Shown here one piece after another: positions 1 to 6,534 of a DNA stretch of 16,455 nucleotides. The position numbers and the translations under genes are program-made. Within the stretch, counting starts at the first letter, position 1. Every line of letters starts with the position of its first letter. The notes under the pieces were generated by a model, which ran no database searches, had not been told where the DNA came from, and saw nothing but the letters and a program-made list of their open reading frames with translations. The stretch lies in contig PFOY01000034.1 in the NCBI GenBank assembly GCA_002792755.1, positions 1 to 16,455 of the forward strand. Direction: 5' to 3'. The stretch comes from Candidatus Nomurabacteria bacterium CG_4_10_14_0_2_um_filter_30_12. Its GTDB lineage: Bacteria; Patescibacteriota; Minisyncoccia; Phycocordibacterales; UBA9973.

Positions 1-1
1 A

Positions 2-829
2 AGGCTAGAAAAAGAACTTGAAATAAACGTAGGGTTAAAGGTTGATTTTTCTCCTGATCAAGGAGATAAAATGGGACCCTCGTTTTTTAAAGTTTATGGG
101 AGAGGAGAGCTTCATGTCGCTATATTGCTAGAAAATATGCGAAGAGAAGGATTTGAAATACAAGTTTCTCAACCTGAAGTAATAATTAAAGAAAAAGATG
201 GAATCAAAACAGAGCCATATGAAGAATTAGTTGTAGATGTTCCGATGGAATCATCTGGAGTAGTTATAGAAAAAATAAACAAGAGAAGAGGTATGATGAT
301 AGACATGATGGAGAAACAAGGTATAGCAAGAATTGTTTTTAATATACCAACACGTGGGTTGTTAGGATATCGTGGTGAATTTATTATAGATACAAAAGGA
401 GAAGGTATAATGTCTTCACGAGTTACTGGTTTTGAAAAATATGCAGATGAAATAAAAAAACGTGAGTATGGATCAATGGTTTCAATGGTTGCAGGTAAAG
501 CAGTTTCTTTTTCACTTGCAAATCTACAAGAACGTGGTATAATGTATATTGAACATGGTGCAGAGGTGTATGAGGGTATGGTTATAGGTAATGTTTTAAA
601 GGGAGATGATATGTCTGTAAATCCTATAAAAGGTAAACAGCTTACTAATATGAGAGCATCAGGCACTGATGAAGTAGTATATCTAAATCCAGCATTTATT
701 TTGAGTATAGAGCGTGGGTTAGAAGTTATGAATGGTGATGAATATTTAGAAATTACTCCAAAATCAGTAAGAATTCGTAAAAAATATTTAACTGAATTAG
801 ATAGAGTTAAATCACAAAGGAAAAAATAA
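2..829 (+). CDS. typA: TypA/BipA ribosome-associated GTPase, C-terminal part (5' end outside window)
   Basis: The frame is open from base 2, so about 275 C-terminal residues are visible; the G domain lies upstream of the window. TypA/BipA is a translational GTPase related to EF-G that binds the ribosome and helps 50S assembly and stress adaptation. Seen here: the family segment GRGELHVAILLENMRREGFE, then PTRGLLGYRGEF, a GEGIM motif, RGIMYIEHGAEVYEGM, and LTNMRASGTDE near the C-terminus. These correspond to domain III, domain V and the BipA-specific C-terminal domain. The tail ends in a basic KSQRKK. An ATG at 71 is internal and is not the start, because conserved TypA sequence continues upstream of it. 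It is followed by an 87-nt gap with a promoter. Identification is firm; only completeness is unknown. Confidence 0.95.
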   Translation, partial: RLEKELEINVGLKVDFSPDQGDKMGPSFFKVYGRGELHVAILLENMRREGFEIQVSQPEVIIKEKDGIKTEPYEELVVDVPMESSGVVIEKINKRRGMMIDMMEKQGIARIVFNIPTRGLLGYRGEFIIDTKGEGIMSSRVTGFEKYADEIKKREYGSMVSMVAGKAVSFSLANLQERGIMYIEHGAEVYEGMVIGNVLKGDDMSVNPIKGKQLTNMRASGTDEVVYLNPAFILSIERGLEVMNGDEYLEITPKSVRIRKKYLTELDRVKSQRKK

Positions 830-836
830 AATTTAG

Positions 837-864
837 TTGACATTAAGTAAACTAAGTGTATTAT
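837..864 (+). promoter_or_regulatory. Sigma-70-type promoter upstream of the sigma4/HARE-HTH gene
   Basis: A perfect -35 TTGACA (837-842) is followed by a 16-nt spacer and a -10 TATTAT (859-864, 5 of 6 matches). A slightly later TATAAA is an alternative -10. The start would fall near 871, giving a leader of about 45 nt before the ATG at 917. That is longer than at the other promoters in this window. Confidence 0.6.
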
Positions 865-916
865 ATAAAATATAGTATTAAATATTTTTTTAAAGAAAGT
901 TATTTAATAAAAAATT

Positions 917-1945
917 ATGTCAACAATATCCTTTAAGCCAAAACAAGTAACAAAAAGAATAACATCTCATCTTCAAGATCGTACACGTGATGTCATCATG
1001 AATCGTTTTGGTTTGACACCTGATGCAAAGAGCAAAACTCTTGATGAAATTGGTAAAAAATATAATATAACAAGAGAGCGTGTTCGTCAGATAGAAGACT
1101 CTGCTTTATCATTAATCAAGAGATCTGCTGCATATAAAGAAGAACAGGTAGTTTTTGAAGAATTAAAGCAGTTGATACATTCTTTAGGGTCAATTATTGC
1201 TGAACATGATTTATTGTTACATATTTCAAAAGATAGAAATATACAGAATCACATTCATTTCTATTTAGAATTAGGAGATTTTTTCAAAAAACATAGAGAA
1301 GATAATCATTTTAAAACACGTTGGAGCGTAGATGATGAAATGGCTTCAAAGGTACATGATTCTCTTAAGAAGCTTTATATAAGTTTAAATGATGAAGATT
1401 TAATACTAGAGACTGAGATGATTAAAAGATTTTTTGATCAGATGAAAGATGTTGCTGAGCATTATAGAAATGAAGAGATTGTTAAAAGATGGCTTTCTAT
1501 GTCTAAGACTATTTCTAAAAATCCATTAGGAGAATGGGGAAAAGCAACTTCACCAAATGTACATACTCGTGGAGTTAAAGATTATGCTTTTCTTGTAATG
1601 AGAAAACATGGTTCACCTATGCATTTTAAAGAAGTTGCAGATTCTATTACTAAAACTTTTGGACGCAAGACACATTATGCTACTTGCCACAATGAACTCA
1701 TTAAAGATTCACGATTTGTTTTAGTTGGACGTGGCCTTTATGCACTTGCTGAATGGGGGTATAAGACAGGTATAGCTCGTGAAGTTATTCGTGATATTTT
1801 AAAAAGAGAAGGTCCACTTTCAAAAGATGATGTAGTAGAAAGAGTTATGAAAGAAAGATATTTTAAAAAAAATACTATTTTAGTTAATCTTGTAAATCCT
1901 AAATTTTTCAAAAAGAATAAAAATGGTTTTTATTCTGTAATTTAA
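917..1945 (+). CDS. Sigma-region-4-like / HARE-HTH DNA-binding regulator
   Basis: A 342-residue protein. Residues about 17-70 look like sigma-70 region 4: LQDRTRDVIMNRFGL, then the helix-turn-helix TLDEIGKKYNITRERVRQIE, which recognises the -35 element in true sigma factors. There is no region 2, so it cannot be a complete sigma factor. Residues about 219-280 resemble the HARE-HTH fold of the Gram-positive RNA polymerase delta subunit (LVMRKHGSPMHFKEVADSI then LVGRGLYALAEWG). A second winged-helix-like unit follows (286-342). The middle is charged and probably helical. It is likely a promoter- or polymerase-associated transcription factor. It has its own promoter and terminator, so it is monocistronic. 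The domain calls are well supported; the regulon is unknown. Confidence 0.75.
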   Translation: MSTISFKPKQVTKRITSHLQDRTRDVIMNRFGLTPDAKSKTLDEIGKKYNITRERVRQIEDSALSLIKRSAAYKEEQVVFEELKQLIHSLGSIIAEHDLLLHISKDRNIQNHIHFYLELGDFFKKHREDNHFKTRWSVDDEMASKVHDSLKKLYISLNDEDLILETEMIKRFFDQMKDVAEHYRNEEIVKRWLSMSKTISKNPLGEWGKATSPNVHTRGVKDYAFLVMRKHGSPMHFKEVADSITKTFGRKTHYATCHNELIKDSRFVLVGRGLYALAEWGYKTGIAREVIRDILKREGPLSKDDVVERVMKERYFKKNTILVNLVNPKFFKKNKNGFYSVI

Positions 1946-1959
1946 TTATATTGTTTTCT

Positions 1960-1995
1960 AAAAGAGGCATATCTAAGTTTAGATATGCCTCTTTT
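1960..1995. terminator. Strong intrinsic terminator hairpin (possibly bidirectional)
   Basis: Perfect 16-bp stem: AAAAGAGGCATATCTA at 1960-1975 pairs with its reverse complement at 1980-1995, with a 4-nt loop. The stem ends in TTTT and is followed by T-rich sequence; the opposite strand also ends in T4. It lies 15 nt after the stop codon of the regulator gene. Confidence 0.9.
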
Positions 1996-1997
1996 CG

Positions 1998-2026
1998 TTT
2001 ACTTTATTTATATTTTAATATAAAAT
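1998..2026 (+). promoter_or_regulatory. Promoter of the membrane-protein/mltG unit, probably leaderless
   Basis: TTTACT (1998-2003), a 17-nt spacer, then TAAAAT (2021-2026, 5 of 6 matches to TATAAT). The ATG at 2036 begins 9 nt after the -10 box, so a start at the usual distance would give a leader of only 0-4 nt. Its position directly behind the terminator supports it. Confidence 0.5.
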
Positions 2027-2035
2027 ATAGATAGT

Positions 2036-3460
2036 ATGGATACAATATTAAAGGAGATGAAACAATTTTGGCTAGCACTTGCTTTTTTAATACTTGGATA
2101 TTTTATTTTACAATTTGATATTGTAGCTTTTTGGACTTATAAGATACTTCTTGGAATTTTACCTGTTGTAATAACGATAGCTTTAGCTTTTGTTGCTCAT
2201 CAATTTTGGATTCATTATGTACAAGCTAATTTTATTTCTGGTATTGAGTGGGTTTTACTTGAAATAGTTCCACCAAGAGATGTAGTGAGATCTCCAAAAG
2301 CAATGGAGCTTTTTGTTACTAATGCTCTTTTTCATTTTAGTAATAAAGGAGGAATTGAGACATATTGGCAGGGAGCCGTTTGGTTTTGGTTTTCTTTGGA
2401 GCTAGTGTCTTTAGATGGACAAGTGCATTTTTATATTCGTATTCCTTCACGTTTGAAAAGTCTGATTGAAACTCAAATGTATGCACAATATCCACAAGCA
2501 CAAATAAAAGTGGTAGATGATTATACTTTGGCTGTTGATAAAATTACTCCAGATAGTGCTTGGAACTTATGGGGTTGTGAGTTTAGATTAGCAAAACCAG
2601 ATGTATATCCGATTAAAACTTATATTGATTTTGGTTTAGACAAAGATCCAAAAGAAGAATATAAAGTTGATCCTATTTCTCCAGTGGTAGAGCTTTTTGG
2701 TTCAATTAGCAAAGGAGAGCAAATGTGGATGCAAATTGTTATTACTCCTTCTAAGAAAAAATTTCGTACAAAAGAAAAGAGTTTTTCACTTTTTAATTTA
2801 ATAGATAACATTCAGAAAGAAGGTATGTTTTCTTTTTATCAGTATCATGATTGGGTAGAAGAAGGGAGAGAAGAAATTTTGAGATCATTAAAGGAGTTTA
2901 CGAGTGCTCGTGAAAAACCAGACCATACATTTTCAAAAGAAGTTCGTTCTCCTGATTTTATGAAGTCTATGATGGAAGGAGCTGGTAAAAAAATGTTGAA
3001 AGTTGGTTTTGATACTGGAATTAGAATATGTTATGTCGCCAAGAAAGAAGTATTTAATATGAATAATCGTAGAAATATTCGTCTTATTTTTCGTCAATAT
3101 GCTGCACCTTTTATTAATGAACTTACTCGTATAAATTCTACTCAAGCTGATGCTTTCAGTTCTAATATTATTGCTGGGTTTTTTCCTCTTTCTAGTAAAA
3201 AAATTATGCATTTATCAGATAGAATGCTTAAAGAATATAGAGAACGAGAATTTTTTCATCCACCAATGAGACATAAAATACATTTACCTTGGCCACTTTC
3301 TCCATTTTTATTTCCTAACTTTTTTCACCATCATATAAATATCTTAAATACTGAAGAGATAGCTACTTTGTGGCATTTCCCTGGTCAGATATTAAAGGTT
3401 CCTACACTCGAACGTATAGAATCAAAAGAAGCTTCTCCTCCTACAAATTTACCTATTTAA
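2036..3460 (+). CDS. Conserved membrane protein of unknown function, two N-terminal helices
   Basis: A 474-residue protein. Two hydrophobic helices at about residues 11-31 and 35-55 are followed by a large soluble part. Its sequence (for example ETYWQGAVWFWFSLEL, HFYIRIPSRLKSLIETQMY and QYPQAQIKVVDDY) has the look of a protein family I associate with Patescibacteria, where such genes can lie beside type IV secretion-like ATPases. No such ATPase is visible here and I cannot name a function. The C-terminal half has a run rich in His and Pro (about residues 400-430). The gene lies behind a terminator and promoter and ends 3 nt before mltG, so the two are probably cotranscribed. An in-frame ATG seven codons downstream is an alternative start. 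Confidence 0.7.
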   Translation: MDTILKEMKQFWLALAFLILGYFILQFDIVAFWTYKILLGILPVVITIALAFVAHQFWIHYVQANFISGIEWVLLEIVPPRDVVRSPKAMELFVTNALFHFSNKGGIETYWQGAVWFWFSLELVSLDGQVHFYIRIPSRLKSLIETQMYAQYPQAQIKVVDDYTLAVDKITPDSAWNLWGCEFRLAKPDVYPIKTYIDFGLDKDPKEEYKVDPISPVVELFGSISKGEQMWMQIVITPSKKKFRTKEKSFSLFNLIDNIQKEGMFSFYQYHDWVEEGREEILRSLKEFTSAREKPDHTFSKEVRSPDFMKSMMEGAGKKMLKVGFDTGIRICYVAKKEVFNMNNRRNIRLIFRQYAAPFINELTRINSTQADAFSSNIIAGFFPLSSKKIMHLSDRMLKEYREREFFHPPMRHKIHLPWPLSPFLFPNFFHHHINILNTEEIATLWHFPGQILKVPTLERIESKEASPPTNLPI

Positions 3461-3463
3461 TTT

Positions 3464-4408
3464 ATGGAAGATTTGAATTTGTTAAATAATATAGTTTCTG
3501 TAGATAATAATTCTTTTAAATTAAATTCTTCTAATAAGAAAAGTGCTATTTATATTATTGGTATAATAATACTTTTTTTATTTACATATTTTTTATTTTT
3601 TAGCGCTCCATATGATTTTCAAATAGATACTATTATAAATATAAAAGAAGGTTCAAGTTTGAGATATACTTCAAAATATCTAGAAGAAAATAATATTATT
3701 CGTTCTAGGGTTATTTTTGAAACTTTTGTAATAATTTTAGGTGGTGAGAAATATTTAGCATCAGGAGATTATTTATTTGAAAGTAAAATATCTGTTTTTG
3801 AAGTTGCTAGACGTATAGTAAACAAAGAAAGACACCTAGCACCAGTTAAAGTGACTATACCAGAAGGTTTTAATGTGTTTGATATTTCTAAAATTTTTAT
3901 TTCTAGGTTGCCAAATTTTAAGGAAAAGGAATTTTTATTAGAAGCACAAAAAATGGAAGGTTATCTATTTCCAGATACTTATTTTTTTCTTACTACAGAT
4001 GATGAGCAAAATGTATTATCATCTATGAATAGTAATTTTGAGAAAAAAATAATACCTATTAGGCCTTTTATAAAGCAATCAGGTAAAACTGAAAAAGATA
4101 TTATAATTATGGCTTCTTTAATAGAAGAAGAAGCCAATGGAGATATAGATAGAAAAGTTATTTCTGGAATTTTATGGAATAGAATTTTTATTGGTATGCC
4201 TTTGCAAGTAGATGCAGAGCTTAGTACTTATAAAACAAAAGGGTTACCAGAGAATCCAATTTCTAATCCTGGAATAAAATCAATAGAAGCTGCAATATAT
4301 CCAGAAGTTTCTAATTATCTTTATTATTTACATGATAAAGATGGTAATATACACTATGCAAAGACTTTTGCAGAACATAAGGTTAATAAATTAAAGTATT
4401 TGAAATAA
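3464..4408 (+). CDS. mltG: Endolytic transglycosylase MltG (YceG-like)
   Basis: A 314-residue inner-membrane protein that would cleave nascent peptidoglycan glycan strands. There is a short cytoplasmic N-terminus, one membrane helix at about residues 28-47, a LysM-like region around 57-115 (EGSSLRYTSKYLEENNIIRS) and then the YceG catalytic domain. The segment MASLIEEEANGD (216-227) holds the acidic cluster E221-E223 where the catalytic glutamate of the family is expected. It is followed by WNRIFIGMPLQVDAEL, NPISNPG and a C-terminal FAEH. The stretch between DAEL and GLPENPI is shorter than usual because the SPYNTY-type loop is missing. It starts 3 nt after the preceding stop, which suggests coupled translation. 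Confidence 0.9.
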   Translation: MEDLNLLNNIVSVDNNSFKLNSSNKKSAIYIIGIIILFLFTYFLFFSAPYDFQIDTIINIKEGSSLRYTSKYLEENNIIRSRVIFETFVIILGGEKYLASGDYLFESKISVFEVARRIVNKERHLAPVKVTIPEGFNVFDISKIFISRLPNFKEKEFLLEAQKMEGYLFPDTYFFLTTDDEQNVLSSMNSNFEKKIIPIRPFIKQSGKTEKDIIIMASLIEEEANGDIDRKVISGILWNRIFIGMPLQVDAELSTYKTKGLPENPISNPGIKSIEAAIYPEVSNYLYYLHDKDGNIHYAKTFAEHKVNKLKYLK

Positions 4409-4417
4409 AAATAATTT

Positions 4418-4520
4418 AAAATACAAAATAGCTACTTTTTCATGACCCGCACACGAACTTGACGTCATTATGTATCTTGTTGCAGCATATGCTGAAAAAA
4501 GTACTATTCTACATTTTTTA
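4418..4520. repeat. Palindromic dispersed element, copy 1 (subfamily A, intergenic)
   Basis: It almost fills the mltG-exonuclease spacer: 9 nt after one stop and 9 nt before the next ATG. The outer arms AAAATACAAAATAG (4418-4431) and CTATTCTACATTTT (4504-4517) are complementary at 11 of 14 positions, and the three failures are all A-C mismatches. The core carries ACCCGCACACGAACTTGA and TGCTGAAAAAAGTACT. Over 100 bases it aligns without gaps to copy 2 with 12 differences (hand count). Confidence 0.88.
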
Positions 4521-4529
4521 TAAAATTTT

Positions 4530-5057
4530 ATGAGAAAACACAATTTAGCTTTTATAGATATAGAAACTACAGGACTTAATGTAATAAAACATGAGATTAT
4601 TGAAATTGGTTGTGTCATAACAACACCTGGATTAAAAGTAATTGAAAAATTTGAATTAAAAATAAAACTAAAAAAAATAAAAAGTGCTGAACCTATATCT
4701 ATTAAAATTACTCATTATAATAAAAAAGATTGGGAAAACGCTTTTTCTTTAGAAGAAGCAATTAAAATTCTTTCTGAAAAAGTGAAAGACTGCATAATGA
4801 TAGGACAAAATGTTTCTTTTGATTCAGGATTTTTGGAATATAATTTTTTGAAAGTTGGATTAAAAAATACTATGCATTATCATAAATTAGACACTATATC
4901 TTTAGCTTGGGCAAAATTACATAGAAAAAAGAATATTACACATTTTTCTTTACGTGAATTATGTAAACATTTTGATATAAAAAATGAATGTCCACACGAT
5001 GCTCTTTCAGATGCTTATGCCACATATAAGCTTTACAAAAAACTAATGAAACTGTAA
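4530..5057 (+). CDS. DnaQ-like DEDDh 3'-5' exonuclease
   Basis: A 175-residue protein consisting of little more than an exonuclease domain. Exo I is FIDIETTGL (D10, E12), Exo II is IGQNVSFDSGFLE (D98) and Exo III is the HDALSDA motif (H156, D161). All the metal-binding residues and the histidine of the DEDDh class are therefore present. It could be the proofreading (epsilon) subunit of DNA polymerase III or a stand-alone repair or RNA-trimming nuclease. No polymerase-binding tail of the E. coli type is evident, so I give no symbol. The gene is bracketed by two direct copies of the palindromic element, which supply nearly all of its upstream and downstream spacer. Confidence 0.88.
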   Translation: MRKHNLAFIDIETTGLNVIKHEIIEIGCVITTPGLKVIEKFELKIKLKKIKSAEPISIKITHYNKKDWENAFSLEEAIKILSEKVKDCIMIGQNVSFDSGFLEYNFLKVGLKNTMHYHKLDTISLAWAKLHRKKNITHFSLRELCKHFDIKNECPHDALSDAYATYKLYKKLMKL

Positions 5058-5061
5058 TATC

Positions 5062-5161
5062 AAAATATAAAATAGCTACTTTTTCACGACCCGCATACAA
5101 ACTTGATGTCATTATGTATTTTGTTGCAGCGTATGTCGAAAAAAGCACTATTTTATATTTT
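5062..5161. repeat. Palindromic dispersed element, copy 2 (subfamily A, intergenic)
   Basis: It begins 4 nt after the exonuclease stop and ends 8 nt before the mnmA start. The 14-bp arms AAAATATAAAATAG (5062-5075) and CTATTTTATATTTT (5148-5161) are perfectly complementary. It has the same orientation as copy 1 and as the mnmA copies. The shared core pieces are TCACGACCCG, AACTTGA and GCGTATGTCGAAAAAAGCAC. It is one base shorter in the core than subfamily B and its middle differs. Confidence 0.9.
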
Positions 5162-5169
5162 GAATAAAT

Positions 5170-6399
5170 ATGAAGAAGAAAACAGTTTTTGTTGGAATAT
5201 CAGGAGGAGTAGATAGTGCTGTATCAGCTGCGATACTTAAGAAACAAGGCTACGAAGTCGTTGGGGTTTTTATACGTACTTGGCATCCAAATTTTTTAAA
5301 ATGTAATGAAGAAGAAGAAAGACTTGATGCTATGAGAGTTGCAGCACATTTAGATATTCCATTTTTGACTTTTGATTTAGCTGATGTATATAAGAAAGAA
5401 GTGGCTGATTATATGATATCTGAATATAAGGTAGGTAGAACTCCTAATCCAGATGTAATGTGTAATAAAGAAGTGAAATTTGGTGTATTTCTTAAAAAAG
5501 CTATTTCTATTGGTGCAGATTATGTAGCAACTGGACATTATGCACAAAATTTTTCAAAAAACATAAAGCATTTGCTTTCTCATGGCCCGTACTCGAACTT
5601 GAATATGGTTAACAAAACTAATATTGCGTATACCGAAGAAAGCACTGCTTTATGTTTTTTAGGTAATGGTGTTGACACATCAAAAGATCAGAGTTATTTT
5701 CTTTGGACTTTAAAACAAGAACAATTAAAAAGAATTTTGTTTCCAATTGGTCATTTAAAAAAGATTGAAGTTAGAAAACTTGCGAAAAAATTTAATTTAC
5801 CTGTTGCAGAAAAGAAAGATAGTCAAGGAATTTGTTTTTTAGGTGCTGTAGATTTGAAAGATTTTTTGAAACATTATATTAAAGAAAAAAAAGGGAAAGT
5901 ATTAAATCAAAATGGAGAAGAGATAGGGTATCATAGTGGAGTAGTTTTTCATACATTAGGAGAACGTCATGGTTTTGTTATTACAAAAAAAGGTTCAAAA
6001 GATGGAGCTTATTATGTTATAGGTAAAGACTTAAAGAAAAATATTTTATATGTATCACAAGATAAAAATTTTCAACAGAATAAAAAGCAGCTGCTTTCTC
6101 ACGGTACGTACTCGAACTTGAATGTGGTTAATGAAACTAATATTGCGTATGCCGAAGAAAGCACTGCTTTGTATTCTGTGAAAATTAAAGATGTAAATTG
6201 GATTCTGAGTGTACCCCAAGAAGGTAAAGATTATAAAGCTCAGATTCGATATCATGGAGAATTTTTACTTTGTAAAATAAAGTGTGCAAAGTCGAACTTT
6301 GCACAAATAATTTTTGGAAAACCTATTTTGGTTGCATCTGGTCAATCTTGTGTGTTATATGATAAAAATGTTTGTTTAGGTGGTGGAATTGTTATATAA
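5170..6399 (+). CDS. mnmA: tRNA-specific 2-thiouridylase MnmA carrying two in-frame palindromic-element insertions
   Basis: MnmA activates U34 of tRNA(Lys/Glu/Gln) with ATP and inserts sulfur, giving s2U. This copy has 409 residues, against roughly 350-370 for the family. The PP-loop is SGGVDS (residues 11-16). The two catalytic cysteines are C98 (NPDVMCNKEVKFG) and C222 (KDSQGICFLG). KDQSYFLWTL and the closing LGGGIVI are also present. The excess length is explained by two 28-residue inserts, residues 134-161 and 307-334, both made by the palindromic repeat read in the same frame. The first replaces the loop between ATGHYAQ and KDQSYF. The second sits in the C-terminal barrel between YVSQDKN and KDVNWI. 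Neither touches a catalytic motif, so the enzyme is probably functional. A third small palindrome lies at 6283-6305. Confidence 0.95.
   Translation: MKKKTVFVGISGGVDSAVSAAILKKQGYEVVGVFIRTWHPNFLKCNEEEERLDAMRVAAHLDIPFLTFDLADVYKKEVADYMISEYKVGRTPNPDVMCNKEVKFGVFLKKAISIGADYVATGHYAQNFSKNIKHLLSHGPYSNLNMVNKTNIAYTEESTALCFLGNGVDTSKDQSYFLWTLKQEQLKRILFPIGHLKKIEVRKLAKKFNLPVAEKKDSQGICFLGAVDLKDFLKHYIKEKKGKVLNQNGEEIGYHSGVVFHTLGERHGFVITKKGSKDGAYYVIGKDLKKNILYVSQDKNFQQNKKQLLSHGTYSNLNVVNETNIAYAEESTALYSVKIKDVNWILSVPQEGKDYKAQIRYHGEFLLCKIKCAKSNFAQIIFGKPILVASGQSCVLYDKNVCLGGGIVI
5556..5660. repeat. Palindromic dispersed element, copy 3 (subfamily B, inside mnmA)
   Basis: Outer arms AAAAAACATAAAGCA (5556-5570) and TGCTTTATGTTTTTT (5646-5660) are perfectly complementary over 15 bp. 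Past a TT/C internal loop, 8 more pairs follow (TGCTTTCT 5573-5580 with AGAAAGCA 5637-5644). The core reads SHGPYSNLN then TNIAYTEESTAL in the mnmA frame. It is in the same orientation as the gene. Confidence 0.93.
6084..6170. repeat. Palindromic dispersed element, copy 4 (subfamily B, inside mnmA)
   Basis: AAAGCAG (6084-6090) and TGCTTTCT (6092-6099) pair with AGAAAGCA and CTGCTTT (6156-6170), giving 15 bp with one bulged C at 6091. The encoded peptide begins LLSHGTYSNLN and ends TNIAYAEESTAL, in the same frame as copy 3. It differs from the copy 3 peptide at few positions (P to T, M to V, K to E, T to A). Confidence 0.93.
6283..6305. repeat. Small perfect hairpin inside mnmA
   Basis: TGTGCAAAG (6283-6291) and CTTTGCACA (6297-6305) form a 9-bp perfect stem with loop TCGAA. 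It encodes the stretch around KCAKSNFAQ, in a loop of the C-terminal barrel where MnmA sequences vary. The central TCGAACTT also occurs in the core of the larger element, which may be chance. Confidence 0.5.
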
Positions 6400-6400
6400 T
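6372..6400 (+). promoter_or_regulatory. Candidate promoter of mgtC
   Basis: TTGTTT (6372-6377), a 17-nt spacer and a perfect TATAAT (6395-6400) overlapping the end of mnmA. Transcription would start near 6407, just before the first arm of the leader palindrome. The -35 box is weak (3 of 6 matches). Confidence 0.5.
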
Positions 6401-6412
6401 ATAAACATATGG

Positions 6413-6534
6413 ATCCCGTTAGAGATTATGTAGTTGTTTTTCGGGACTCATAAAAATTAATTTTCAAAATTAATTTTATTATTAAACATTAATTAAGGTA
6501 CGGAAATCTAGAGATTTCCTATCTCTAACGGGAT
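6413..6534 (+). promoter_or_regulatory. Structured leader of mgtC: 14-bp closing helix over the start codon (riboswitch-like or MITE-like)
   Basis: ATCCCGTTAGAGAT (6413-6426) is the exact reverse complement of ATCTCTAACGGGAT (6521-6534); the second arm includes the A and T of the mgtC ATG. Between them are AAAATTAATTTT twice around C6465 (6453-6477), which can form a 12-bp hairpin, and GGAAATC/GATTTCC (6502-6508 with 6513-6519). A competing pairing exists: TCCCG (6414-6418) with CGGGA (6442-6446), which would release the start codon. The architecture resembles a three-way junction. I do not recognise it as a known riboswitch class. A mobile palindrome is the alternative reading. Confidence 0.6.

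Noticed and set aside
169..843. A long minus-strand open frame opposite typA
   Set aside because: It is the complement of strongly conserved TypA sequence. Its translation has low-complexity, family-free composition.
2049..2059. AAGGAG before an in-frame ATG at 2057 as the true ribosome-binding site of the membrane-protein gene
   Set aside because: The motif touches the ATG with no spacing, so it could not position a ribosome there. The ATG at 2036 fits the promoter better.
4391..5148. Minus-strand open frames across element copies 1 and 2 that give similar peptides (YAATxYIMTSS)
   Set aside because: The similarity follows from the repeat itself, and the frames extend into unrelated neighbouring DNA. 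The A copies are also open on the plus strand, so openness is not evidence of coding here.
5571..5645. A tRNA-derived origin of the element, because the reverse complement contains GTTCGAGT like a T-loop
   Set aside because: The bases beside it do not form a 5-bp T stem and there is no acceptor or anticodon arm.
4418..6170. A CRISPR array, given several similar repeats in a row
   Set aside because: The repeats are about 90-105 bp and unevenly spaced. They are separated by whole genes or gene segments and two lie inside a coding sequence. There are no cas genes.
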